A DNA stretch of 19,834 nucleotides, taken from contig CALREG010000010.1 in assembly GCA_943355135.1 (NCBI GenBank), forward strand, positions 1-19,834, written 5' to 3'. Positions 7,599-14,060 of the stretch are shown here, piece after piece. Position numbers and translations under genes: made by a program. The notes under the pieces are model-generated. The model was not told where the DNA came from and searched no databases. It saw only the letters and a program-made list of their open reading frames with translations. This DNA comes from Candidatus Nomurabacteria bacterium. GTDB lineage: Bacteria; Patescibacteriota; Minisyncoccia; Phycocordibacterales; SBAW01. Position 1 is the stretch's first letter. The number at the start of each line of letters is the position of its first letter.

Positions 7599-8744
7599 TT
7601 ACTGATACTGGATAAAGATCGGGCTCGGCGTGAGTTTGAGAATCTCTTCTATCGTAAGCAAGCGTGGAGGGTCCTCTTTGAGATCATTTTTATAAAAGAG
7701 CTTAAGCCCCGCAAACTGGACTGGCTCGGGATATATGACGTGTCTATAGGTGCCTATTTTGCGCTGCGGCGAGCCCCAGCCGTCCATCTGTATAACCACC
7801 TGCACCTCCGACAGTGGCTTAATTGCGCTAGTGTTGGTAATCATATTTTCAGTAAAGCGATGTAGGAGCAGAATCTTCGGCGGCAGATCGTGCTCGCGCA
7901 CAAACTTTGCCAAATAGTCTGCGGCCCAGTTGATAGTTGCAGCATCGGTGGTGCCGATGACGCGCCCTGGCGGCGTATTGCCGGTCATATCAAACTCCGG
8001 GTCGATAGCGAGATGCACCTGCGGCATCGCCCAATATTTGTCTAAGTGTGGCAGCTCCTCTTCCACACTCGAAAGCCCTACTTGGATGTCGAGTATGACA
8101 ATGCCGTTTATTTCTTTGGCGTACTCGAGCGCTTTGTCTATTTGGGTGTCTGGCATGCGCAGACGATACTTGCCGTCTTTACCCGCAGAGCCTTGTGCGG
8201 TCACGTCGATATACTCAATCGCCGGCACCACCGGTGTTGTTGGGTCGGCGGCCTCCCATGCGGCGACCTCGGCTGCCAATTTACTAAGCACCTCCTCTTT
8301 AGAATATTCGCCAAGTGCACCCATTTGTTTGGAATAAAAGTTGCCGTAGTAAGCAACAATGCGATTGAACGGCAAAATGGCGCGCGAATCGCGCGGATAT
8401 GGCAACCCCCAGACTGGCCAAAGAGGTTTGCGGGAGGCGGCCTGCCCCGTTGAACTTGCAGCTTGTTCAACTGGGGTGGTCGTGCCCTGCAAAAATGCGT
8501 CGTACCAGGGACTTGTGGTTGCAACATGCGCAAGGGCGAGCAAGCGAGTATCGTACTCAAACGTATTGAGCTCTGGAATAAGCTTGCCCCCTTGCGGAGT
8601 CGAGGTTGCCTCGCTCACATACGACACAGACAGAAAATCCGGCAATACAAAAAAGACCGAGGCCGCTACAACAACGCCGAGCGTTGCCAACAGAGCAGTC
8701 GCCCAAAAACTAATTGAGTGAGGTAATTCCTTCTTTGTGCTCAT
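7599..8744 (-). CDS. Membrane-anchored barrel-like protein, possible glycoside-hydrolase relative
   Basis: 381 residues. One N-terminal transmembrane helix (about 12-35, WATALLATLGVVVAASVFFV) is followed by a Ser/Thr/Pro/Gln-rich stretch and a soluble domain from about residue 110 to the end. That domain has alternating hydrophobic strands ending in acidic or polar residues: RIVAYYGNFY, VVPAIEYI, GIVILDIQVG, VHLAIDPEFD, ILLLHRFTENM, VVIQMDGWG, LKLFYKND. This arrangement looks like a (beta/alpha)8 barrel. I recall similar uncharacterised extracytoplasmic or lipoprotein-like proteins in actinobacteria with the same order of motifs, but cannot verify that here. No substrate is proposed. Its start lies inside the end of the preceding small membrane-protein gene (35-base overlap) and it ends 22 bases before the ATPase gene. 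Confidence 0.7.
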   Translation of the reverse strand: MSTKKELPHSISFWATALLATLGVVVAASVFFVLPDFLSVSYVSEATSTPQGGKLIPELNTFEYDTRLLALAHVATTSPWYDAFLQGTTTPVEQAASSTGQAASRKPLWPVWGLPYPRDSRAILPFNRIVAYYGNFYSKQMGALGEYSKEEVLSKLAAEVAAWEAADPTTPVVPAIEYIDVTAQGSAGKDGKYRLRMPDTQIDKALEYAKEINGIVILDIQVGLSSVEEELPHLDKYWAMPQVHLAIDPEFDMTGNTPPGRVIGTTDAATINWAADYLAKFVREHDLPPKILLLHRFTENMITNTSAIKPLSEVQVVIQMDGWGSPQRKIGTYRHVIYPEPVQFAGLKLFYKNDLKEDPPRLLTIEEILKLTPSPIFIQYQ

Positions 8745-9000
8745 GTACAGCGGAAGCCTCGGTCACTTCTTGGTCAGGCAGACTTTCTACAAACGAGTAG
8801 GTGTTGCGACGCTCGGAGCGAGGGATATGTGCACCAGCCGCACGCGAGAGCGCCTCGCCGCGCAAAAGAAAGCCTATCGTGGCGAGTGCCACACCGGTCA
8901 CTATAAAAAGAAAAGTCTGCCAAGTACCGGGGATTCCAAGAAGCGTGCGGACTACAATAATCCAGAGCCCCAAAGCTATAACCATCATCTCTTTGGACAT
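8710..9000 (-). CDS. Small two-helix membrane protein, unknown function
   Basis: 96 residues, ATG at 9000. Two hydrophobic segments, MMVIALGLWIIVVRTLLGI (about 5-23) and WQTFLFIVTGVALATIGFLL (about 27-46), are followed by a charged ~50-residue tail with Arg and Glu clusters. The short turn between the helices implies a hairpin with both ends on the same side of the membrane. I do not recognise the family. It begins 37 bases after rsmI and overlaps the next gene by 35 bases, so it is part of the same operon. No clear SD is seen. Confidence 0.7.
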   Translation of the reverse strand: MSKEMMVIALGLWIIVVRTLLGIPGTWQTFLFIVTGVALATIGFLLRGEALSRAAGAHIPRSERRNTYSFVESLPDQEVTEASAVHEHKEGITSLN

Positions 9001-9037
9001 AGTGGGAGTTTACCACAGGCGCCCAAGGACTGCCCTC

Positions 9038-9685
9038 TTAGAGAGCTTCTACTATCACCACAAACTCCCCTTTTTGTTTGACCGGCTGCGTCTCTAATAT
9101 CTGCAAAAGTTCTTCAGGGGTGCCTATAAGCGCCTCTTCGTATATCTTGGTGAGCTCGCGGTACAAACCGACCCGACGAGTAGGGGCGGCCTTCTTGAGC
9201 GACTCGAGCGCCTTTAGTATGCGGTGCGGCGATTCATAAAAAATGCTGGCACGATCGCTCATGGCTATCTCTTTAAACAGAGACTCTCTCCCCTTTTTTT
9301 GTGGAAGGAATGCGTAGAACGTAAACGAGGGCGCCTTAAGTCCTGCAATGGATACGGCCGCCGCAAGCGCCGAAGCGCCAGGGATTGTCTCTACTTTTGC
9401 CCCCGCCTCGCGCGCACAGGAGACGAGCTCGCCGCCGGGGTCGGATACATTCGGGGTGCCGGCATCGGAGACAAGTGCAACATGTTTGTCCTGCGCAAGA
9501 AGCCCGAGCACTTTAGAGTCGCTGACAGCAGGCGTATGAATATCAAAATGTGCGAGCAACTTGCGCGTGTTGCGGGTATCTTCGCACGCGACAAAATCCG
9601 CTTCCTTGAGTATACGGAGCGCACGCAGAGTAATATCCTCCAAGTTGCCGATAGGGGTCGCTACGACTGACAGTTTGCCTGACAT
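9038..9685 (-). CDS. rsmI: 16S rRNA (cytidine-1402 2'-O)-methyltransferase, shortened
   Basis: 215 residues from the ATG at 9685; a GTG at 9694 is the alternative. It is a tetrapyrrole-methylase-fold SAM enzyme that 2'-O-methylates C1402 in the ribosomal decoding centre. Signature blocks are VVATPIGNLEDITLRAL at the start, ADFVACEDTR, HVALVSDAGTPNVSDPG, the TIPGASALAAAVSIAGL region, FLPQKKGRE and FYESPHRILKALESL. The protein is about 70 residues shorter than E. coli RsmI (286): it lacks the C-terminal extension, and the loop after CEDTRNTRKLL (normally carrying SYHEHN) is reduced. It is the first gene of the minus-strand operon down to 4588. Its target nucleotide lies two bases 3' of the intron site in the 16S gene of this window. 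Confidence 0.93.
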   Translation of the reverse strand: MSGKLSVVATPIGNLEDITLRALRILKEADFVACEDTRNTRKLLAHFDIHTPAVSDSKVLGLLAQDKHVALVSDAGTPNVSDPGGELVSCAREAGAKVETIPGASALAAAVSIAGLKAPSFTFYAFLPQKKGRESLFKEIAMSDRASIFYESPHRILKALESLKKAAPTRRVGLYRELTKIYEEALIGTPEELLQILETQPVKQKGEFVVIVEAL

Positions 9686-9783
9686 GCCTGCCACAGTAGC
9701 ACTTTTGACTAACGTTTAAAAGTCTGTTAATTTCTTTTAAGATTCAGTAGTTCCAACGAGTAGCAACAAGGGAGACACTACCA

Positions 9784-10632
9784 GTGCTCGATACTCTCTC
9801 AAAAGCGGCGCTCTACTGCCCGCCGTTCGAGTTGTGCGGAAACACCTTTTCCGCCACACTCTTCGGCAAACCGGAGAACAACTCTCTCTCCCAACTGAAC
9901 GACCCTGTCAAAGGGCCTGCACTTGGGCGTAGACTCGAGGCGGAGCTGTTGTCGCGACGGGTGGGCAAGGCGCTCGCGCCAAGCCCTGTGCAGTTTACCG
10001 ACCGCATCATCGACCCAAAAGAACTCACCACCAAGGTGTCGGTCGGCGCGCACGCACTCTACCGCAACCCCGAGGAGCCCGCTGACGGCGTGCCGCTTGA
10101 GGCCGGCGAGGCGTATGTTATCAGCCCCGCCGGCTGCCCTATTACGCTTATGGTTCGCGGCGATACTGCGTTTGCGCTCCACACCGGGCGCTTCTGTCTC
10201 GTCGATCCGCACTGGGCCGAGCACGGTATTTGCAAAGAAGGGCGGGCAAATACCAGCATCTGCTTTACGGCACTCAACTTGCTGCGCGCGCACAGCGAAC
10301 GGCCAAACAAAGAAACGCGGGTCAAAGTATTCTGGTCGATACCGCCGAGGAACTTCAAGCACGACCTCGACGACCCGAAGTACCAGCACATCAACAAAGG
10401 GTTCTACCACAAGGTGCGGTCTCGATGGGGCGAGCGATGCGTCCCTCGTCGGGACAACATCTTCTACCCTGACTTGCCGCAACTCATCCGCGCCCAGTGC
10501 ATGGAAGCGGGCGTGCCGGAGGAGAACATCGACCTCTCCCACGCCTATATGTCGGCAACCAACCCCGACGTGTGGATGGACGGTACCGCAGGCGCTGGCC
10601 GCAACGTGGTCATCTTGGCCAGACACTCCTGA
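9784..10632 (+). CDS. Divergent PgeF/YfiH-like (Cu-oxidase_4, multicopper polyphenol-oxidase-like) protein
   Basis: 282 residues from a GTG at 9784, with AAGGGAG at 9768-9774. The middle (residues 100-136) reads ADGVPLEAGEAYVISPAGCP, then ITLMVRGDTAFALHTGR. This follows the family pattern ADalv...lav.tADCvPvll...vaavHaGwrG, keeping the metal-site Cys (C118) and His (H133) but changing DC to GC and HAGWRG to HTGRFC. The C-terminal part (PDLPQLIRAQCMEAGVPEEN and GRNVVILAR) matches the end of the family. H90 may be the first metal ligand. Characterised members act as purine nucleoside phosphorylases/deaminases or edit peptidoglycan precursors; which applies here is unknown. It has its own terminator and a G+C-rich codon style. 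The call is from motif order only. Confidence 0.6.
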   Translation: MLDTLSKAALYCPPFELCGNTFSATLFGKPENNSLSQLNDPVKGPALGRRLEAELLSRRVGKALAPSPVQFTDRIIDPKELTTKVSVGAHALYRNPEEPADGVPLEAGEAYVISPAGCPITLMVRGDTAFALHTGRFCLVDPHWAEHGICKEGRANTSICFTALNLLRAHSERPNKETRVKVFWSIPPRNFKHDLDDPKYQHINKGFYHKVRSRWGERCVPRRDNIFYPDLPQLIRAQCMEAGVPEENIDLSHAYMSATNPDVWMDGTAGAGRNVVILARHS

Positions 10633-10638
10633 CCATCG

Positions 10639-10670
10639 GCCGCCCCCAAAAAAGGGGCGGCTTTTTCTTT
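10639..10670 (+). terminator. Intrinsic terminator
   Basis: GCCGCCCC (10639-10646) pairs with GGGGCGGC (10654-10661) across a C/A-rich loop, followed by TTTTTCTTT. It begins 7 bases after the stop codon of the PgeF-like gene. Confidence 0.92.
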
Positions 10671-10731
10671 TAAAACCTTTCGACTATACTGCGCTCAGAC
10701 CAGTGTAGAAATCCGACAAAAGGGGTGCTTA

Positions 10732-11019
10732 ATGGACGAAGAAGATACTTTGGACTGCAAGGAGTGCCTTCAGCCGATGGAAGATATGCCAGCCGTTTAC
10801 GCCGGCCGTCTCCGGCCGCAGAAGACGTACCAATGTCCTAATCCACATTGTCACCGCCGGCTGCTTGTTTTTTATGCGACACCTCGTCCGCTTCGCCTGT
10901 CAAACAATAATTTTGCGGGCGAAATAAAGTTCGCTGAGTTTGTTGAGAAAATGGCAAAAGAGAAGGGCCTCACCCTGGTGCCACAATCGTGGCCTAAATT
11001 TCTGCCGCCGGTCCCTTAG
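10732..11019 (+). CDS. Small zinc-ribbon protein, unknown function
   Basis: 95 residues with ATG at 10732 and an AAGGGG-type SD about 9 bases upstream. Four cysteines form a probable zinc site, C9-x2-C12 and C35-x4-C40 (CKEC and CPNPHC), with extra histidines at 39 and 41. The remainder is basic, with no membrane segment. I do not recognise the family; zinc binding is inferred from Cys spacing. A candidate -10 TATACT lies at 10685-10690 without a convincing -35. The gene is monocistronic. The last codons and the stop codon are built into the terminator hairpin, so the end of translation and the end of transcription overlap. Confidence 0.75.
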   Translation: MDEEDTLDCKECLQPMEDMPAVYAGRLRPQKTYQCPNPHCHRRLLVFYATPRPLRLSNNNFAGEIKFAEFVEKMAKEKGLTLVPQSWPKFLPPVP

Positions 11020-11040
11020 GGGACGGCGGCTTTTTCTTTT
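11004..11040 (+). terminator. Intrinsic terminator containing the stop codon of the zinc-ribbon gene
   Basis: The stem is GCCGCCGGTCCC (11004-11015) with GGGACGGCGGC (11020-11030), 11 bp with one bulged G, followed by TTTTTCTTTT. The loop includes the TAG stop (11017-11019). Confidence 0.9.
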
Positions 11041-11054
11041 GTTAGAGTACTGGT

Positions 11055-12467
11055 ATGGCACAGAAGGCGCACTTTATAGGCATTAGTGGCAAGGGCATGT
11101 CCGCGGCGGCTATTTTGCTACAAGAATCAGGCTGGGAAATATCGGGCTCCGACGAAGGGCATTATCCGCCAGTAAGCGATTATCTGAAAGATAGCGGCAT
11201 TCCTTTTATCTCCGGCTACAAAAAAGAAAATATACCCGCCGACGCAGACATTATTGTCATCGGTAAAAACGCCAAACTAGTGGAAGAGAGCAACGAAGAA
11301 GTCGCCGCCGCTTTTGCGAGTGGCAAAAAGATAGTCTCGTTCCCCGATGTATTGAGCGACCTGACCGCACAGACCGACAACATTGTTGTAGCGGGCAGCT
11401 ATGGCAAGTCGACCTGCACCGCACTGATGTCGTGGTGCTTGCTACAGGCAGCCAAAGACCCGAGCTTTTTTATAGGCGAGATCACTAAGGGGCTTTCGGC
11501 GCACGCACGACTTGGAAAGGGCGGCGTGTTTGTGCTCGAGGGCGACGAGTATCCGTCGGCTAATTGGGACAGTAGTTCTAAATTTTTGCACTATCATCCA
11601 AAGAATGTGTTGCTGACCTCAACTACGCACGACCATGTCAACGTGTACCCAACACATGGAGACTACATACTCCCCTTTGTAAAACTCCTCGAGACACTCC
11701 CTCAAAGTGGTCTACTGGTGGTTAATCAGGGCGAGCCGCACGCGCTCAAAGTTTCAAAAGAATATACCGGCAAGACGGTCACCTACGGCATGACCTCAAA
11801 AGCTGATTGGTATCCAGAAAAAATAAAGTACGGCATGCCGACCACCTTTACGCTCAAAAATGGAGCTAAAACAATAGCAAAACTTTCTACCAAACTACTA
11901 GGCGCGCACAATATCGAAAACATCGTGGGTATAAGCGCGCTATTACTCGAAAAGGGGCTACTTACTCCCGAGCAACTTGTGGCAGGAGTCGAGAGCTTTG
12001 AGGGCGTGCGGCGCCGCATGGAGTATCTCTCGCCGGAGTCGTCGGTGGCGGTGTTCGAAGGCTTTGGCTCAAGTTTTGAGAAAGCGCGCAGTGCGATGGA
12101 GGCGATGCAGCTGCACTTCCCCAAGCGCAAGCTCATTGTGGTATTTGAGCCGCACACCTTTACGTGGCGCAACAAGGCGGCGCTCGCACAATATGACACG
12201 GTGTTTAAAGGAGCTGACAAAGTCTACATCTACGAACCCGCAACACAGGGTGCTACAACGCACGAGCAGCTTACTCAGGAGGAGATAGTCCAACAGGTAA
12301 AGGCGGCAGGCGTTGATGCCGAGGCGATTACTGAGCCACTGGTGGCGCTAGAGGCAATCGGCAAAGAGTTGGGGCCGAAAGATTGCATCCTCCTACTCAC
12401 CTCTGGTGAGTTGGGCGGCCTCATCAAATCTATTCCTGCGTTGGTAGAAGAAAAGTTCCCCGCATGA
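11055..12467 (+). CDS. Mur ligase family protein, Mpl/MurC-like, with altered substrate motif
   Basis: 470 residues, ATG at 11055; no SD, and the leader after the previous terminator is very short. The three Mur domains are present: an N-terminal Rossmann part (HFIGISGKGMSAAA), a central ATPase with P-loop GSYGKST (114-120, canonically GTHGKTT), EGDEY (162-166) and HDHVNVYPT (192-200), and a C-terminal domain starting at GVRRRMEYL. EGDEY and SKFLHYHPKNVLL are closest to Mpl, which ligates recycled peptide to UDP-MurNAc, or to MurC. The C-terminal motif that is normally DD(Y/F)(G/A)HHP reads EGFGSSF (335-341), losing both His and an Asp, although FEPHTFTWRN follows as usual. The substrate may therefore differ from the canonical one. 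It overlaps the next gene by ATGA. Confidence 0.85.
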   Translation: MAQKAHFIGISGKGMSAAAILLQESGWEISGSDEGHYPPVSDYLKDSGIPFISGYKKENIPADADIIVIGKNAKLVEESNEEVAAAFASGKKIVSFPDVLSDLTAQTDNIVVAGSYGKSTCTALMSWCLLQAAKDPSFFIGEITKGLSAHARLGKGGVFVLEGDEYPSANWDSSSKFLHYHPKNVLLTSTTHDHVNVYPTHGDYILPFVKLLETLPQSGLLVVNQGEPHALKVSKEYTGKTVTYGMTSKADWYPEKIKYGMPTTFTLKNGAKTIAKLSTKLLGAHNIENIVGISALLLEKGLLTPEQLVAGVESFEGVRRRMEYLSPESSVAVFEGFGSSFEKARSAMEAMQLHFPKRKLIVVFEPHTFTWRNKAALAQYDTVFKGADKVYIYEPATQGATTHEQLTQEEIVQQVKAAGVDAEAITEPLVALEAIGKELGPKDCILLLTSGELGGLIKSIPALVEEKFPA

Positions 12468-13150
12468 AAACAATCGCGGCGCCGAAACAAGATTTTAGTA
12501 CCTACATCGCACGGCCGGATACAGAGTTTATCGAGCGCGAAGGGGAGCCACTTGGGGAGCTGTACGCTCTAGGATATCTCCCCCACTCCGGCACAAAAAA
12601 TTTGAACAACGTATTTTATAGCGCACGAAGTGCGCGCGTGCTCCTGCCAAAGTTTGAGCCCACGAGCGAGAACCGGCGCATAGCCAAGAAATTCGACGGA
12701 CAGTTTACCAAAGAGCACACCGGGGACTTTGTGCCAGACGAAGCCTTTTATAATTTTTGTACAACCTACTTTGCTAACAAGCACGGTCCCCAAGCCATGC
12801 CACGCGAAAGACTCGAGCAGGTGATGCGTTGCGGGCTTGTCTCGAACGTCACTGTATACCGAAGTGCCGATACGGTAGTAGCCTACGTGCTCGAGGTAGA
12901 AGGCAGTGCCATGTCGCACTACTGGTTTTCTTTCTATGACCTTGCGTATGCGAGACAGTCGCTCGGGCTGTGGCTCATGTTGGACCAGATACGCGACGCT
13001 AAAGAGCGCGGCATTGAACATTATTATCTCGGTACGGTGTACGGCGAAAAGGCGCTCTACAAAACAAACTTTGAGCCTCTGGAGTGGTGGGACGGGAACG
13101 GGTGGAACATCGATGTCGCAACACTAAAGACTCTCAGTCGTAAAGATTAA
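12464..13150 (+). CDS. Arginyl/leucyl-tRNA-protein transferase-like (ATE/Bpt, GNAT-fold) protein
   Basis: 228 residues. The C-terminal 90 residues follow the bacterial Bpt/ATE pattern closely: VVAYVLEVEG, then SFYDLAYARQSLGLWLMLDQ (156-175), IRDAKERGIEHYYLGTVYGE, KALYKTNFEPLEWW and a final NGW. In characterised enzymes this GNAT domain moves an amino acid from aminoacyl-tRNA to a protein N-terminus. The N-terminal part keeps a basic SENRR segment (68-72) but lacks the Cys cluster usual in the family. The start codon overlaps the stop of the Mur-ligase-like gene (ATGA, 12464-12467), so the two are translationally coupled. This suggests an aminoacyl-tRNA-dependent modification of the ligase product or of a cell-wall precursor, as FemABX enzymes do; that role is inference. 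Confidence 0.8.
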   Translation: MKTIAAPKQDFSTYIARPDTEFIEREGEPLGELYALGYLPHSGTKNLNNVFYSARSARVLLPKFEPTSENRRIAKKFDGQFTKEHTGDFVPDEAFYNFCTTYFANKHGPQAMPRERLEQVMRCGLVSNVTVYRSADTVVAYVLEVEGSAMSHYWFSFYDLAYARQSLGLWLMLDQIRDAKERGIEHYYLGTVYGEKALYKTNFEPLEWWDGNGWNIDVATLKTLSRKD

Positions 13151-13195
13151 TATGTACGTCAAAGGAAAGTTGAACTCCTCTGTTCCTGAACTGAG

Positions 13196-13277
13196 TGGGC
13201 ACGGGGAGAGTTGAACTCCCATGGATTGCTCCATACGCTTCTGAGACGTACGCGTATACCAGTTCCGCCACGTGCCC
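13196..13277 (-). tRNA. tRNA-Leu (anticodon CAG)
   Basis: A class II tRNA on the minus strand. The acceptor GGGCACG/CGTGCCC is complete with discriminator A, and the anticodon stem TACGT/GCGTA encloses loop CTCAGAA with CAG (plus 13241-13243). A long variable arm (about TGGAGCAATCCA) and T arm GGGAG-TTCAACT-CTCCC follow. The 3' CCA is not encoded (CTC follows the discriminator). Confidence 0.95.
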
Positions 13278-13305
13278 ACTCAAGTCATGAACACTACGTG
13301 CCCCC

Positions 13306-13381
13306 TGGTGCGCGGTCTAGGGATCGAACCTAGGACCTTTCGAGTATCAGTCGAATGCTCTACCAACTGAGCTAACCGCGC
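13306..13381 (-). tRNA. tRNA-Ile (anticodon GAT)
   Basis: A standard cloverleaf on the minus strand: acceptor GCGCGGT/ACCGCGC, D arm with GTTGGTA, anticodon stem TTCGA/TCGAA with loop CTGATAC (GAT, plus 13346-13348), and T arm CTAGG-TTCGATC-CCTAG. Discriminator A is followed by an encoded CCA. It is upstream of, and probably cotranscribed with, tRNA-Leu. Confidence 0.96.
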
Positions 13382-13397
13382 TTGTTTCTGCTCCGCC

Positions 13398-13406
13398 ATA
13401 CTAGCA
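13398..13406 (-). promoter_or_regulatory. Extended -10 promoter candidate for the tRNA pair
   Basis: The minus-strand TGCTAGTAT fits an extended -10 (TGnTAnnaT) and would start RNA about 10 bases before tRNA-Ile. No good -35 is visible, because the upstream sequence is the terminator of the preceding gene. Confidence 0.4.
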
Positions 13407-13417
13407 AAAAACGGCCT

Positions 13418-13450
13418 AAATAAAAAGACCGCGGCTAGTGCCGCGGTCTT
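13418..13450 (-). terminator. Intrinsic terminator containing the stop codon of the 96-aa gene
   Basis: A perfect 11-bp stem, AAGACCGCGGC (13425-13435) with GCCGCGGTCTT (13440-13450), has a 4-nt loop and, on the minus strand, TTTATTT after it. The TAG stop of the gene (13437-13435) lies at the stem-loop junction. Confidence 0.92.
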
Positions 13451-13725
13451 TGCTTGGGGGCCCACATGCCGGGGCAAGGGTTCTTGCCATCGGCGTCGTA
13501 CATGAGGTCGAGCACGATGGCCGCACCCTTGGTGATGACATCGTACCGATCGCCGTTCTGGCAATGCACGATGCTCTTGTCCTCTTGGAGGACGCCGCGC
13601 GACATCGCCGGCAAGTTGAAGACCATATCGTCCACGCGCACACGCGCCTGGGTTTCTCCCGGTTTGGTGCTGAAGGATTCCAGCGTGCCGATTCGGCGTT
13701 CAGTCTTTCGAGGACAACCTGTCAC
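13435..13725 (-). CDS. Small protein of unknown function (96 aa)
   Basis: The chosen start is the GTG at 13725, because GGGGAG (13733-13738 complement) lies 7 bases upstream; the frame stays open to a TTG at 13740 that would leave no room for an SD. The product is soluble and mixed-charge, with three cysteines and segments such as RVRVDDMVFNLP and NGDRYDVITKGAAIVLDLMY that look like short beta strands. It may be a small beta-barrel or OB-like domain, but I recognise no family. It is monocistronic, with a strong promoter, a good SD and a terminator wrapped round the stop codon. Codons are G+C rich. Everything about the layout suggests a well-expressed real gene despite no recognised homology. 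Confidence 0.72.
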   Translation of the reverse strand: MTGCPRKTERRIGTLESFSTKPGETQARVRVDDMVFNLPAMSRGVLQEDKSIVHCQNGDRYDVITKGAAIVLDLMYDADGKNPCPGMWAPKQRPRH

Positions 13726-13761
13726 TCTTTTTCTCCCCAAATGTACTCCAGACCGATGTTG

Positions 13762-13789
13762 TTTATAACACCTGTGTGCGTGAGGTCAA
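13762..13789 (-). promoter_or_regulatory. Promoter of the 96-aa gene
   Basis: The minus-strand -35 TTGACC (13789-13784) and -10 TATAAA (13767-13762) are 16 bases apart, with TGT just before the -10 making an extended -10. The predicted start is about 30 bases before the GTG. Confidence 0.75.
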
Positions 13790-13790
13790 G

Positions 13791-13824
13791 AAAAAGTTGT
13801 CCCCATTTACAAAAAGTTGACCCC
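13791..13824. repeat. Two direct repeats, 20-base period, upstream of the promoter
   Basis: AAAAAGTTGTCCCC (13791-13804) and AAAAAGTTGACCCC (13811-13824) differ at one base and are offset by exactly 20 bases. The nearer copy abuts the -35 of the 96-aa gene; the farther one provides the U-tract of the terminator at 13811-13848. Confidence 0.7.
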
Positions 13825-13848
13825 GGCCGCGCAATGGCGGTCGGGGTC
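13811..13848 (-). terminator. Intrinsic terminator (minus strand)
   Basis: A 12-bp stem with one G-U pair (13837-13848 with 13819-13830), 6-nt loop, then AACTTTTTG on the minus strand. It would end transcripts of the short ORF at 13868-13960 and possibly of the GT-C gene. Confidence 0.8.
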
Positions 13849-13867
13849 GGGTGATAAAAATCTGCAA

Positions 13868-13960
13868 TCAGGAGAAGTGGAGGCCCCGTATCTTGGGGTG
13901 GAAAATTTGTGCCAGCCATTCATATTCGGCGGGCGCGCGATGTCGATTGGACATCATCAT
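13868..13960 (-). CDS. Possible 30-codon small ORF
   Basis: An AGGAG SD lies 5 bases before a run of three ATG codons (first at 13960). The ORF reads MMMSNRHRAPAEYEWLAQIF and ten further residues to a TGA at 13870-13868, 20 bases before the terminator hairpin. SD quality, spacing and the dedicated terminator support translation. Length alone gives no support, and no family is recognised. The 100 bases between it and the GT-C gene hold no other ORF or convincing promoter. Confidence 0.4.
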   Translation of the reverse strand: MMMSNRHRAPAEYEWLAQIFHPKIRGLHFS

Positions 13961-14060
13961 AGCTTCTCCTGTCGGTTGGGGTTAAAAGAAGAACTGCAAG
14001 CCTTACTCCCCGACTCTACTCCTCCGCCAGTTTTAGTGCAAGCGCCCTGTGTGCAAAAGA

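Noticed and set aside
6623..7615. 330-codon plus-strand ORF
   Set aside because: Mirror of the VirD4/TraD-like ATPase, whose Walker motifs are clear on the minus strand.
9799..10626. 275-codon minus-strand ORF opposite the PgeF-like gene
   Set aside because: The plus-strand frame has an SD, a terminator and family motifs; the minus frame gives Val/Arg/His-rich sequence typical of the complement of G+C-rich coding DNA.
13155..13195. Short T-arm-like sequence (GGAGTTCAACTTTCC on the minus strand) just after tRNA-Leu
   Set aside because: Resembles the tRNA-Leu T arm, but the stem is imperfect and no acceptor or other arms are present; could be a decayed tRNA end, with too little to call.
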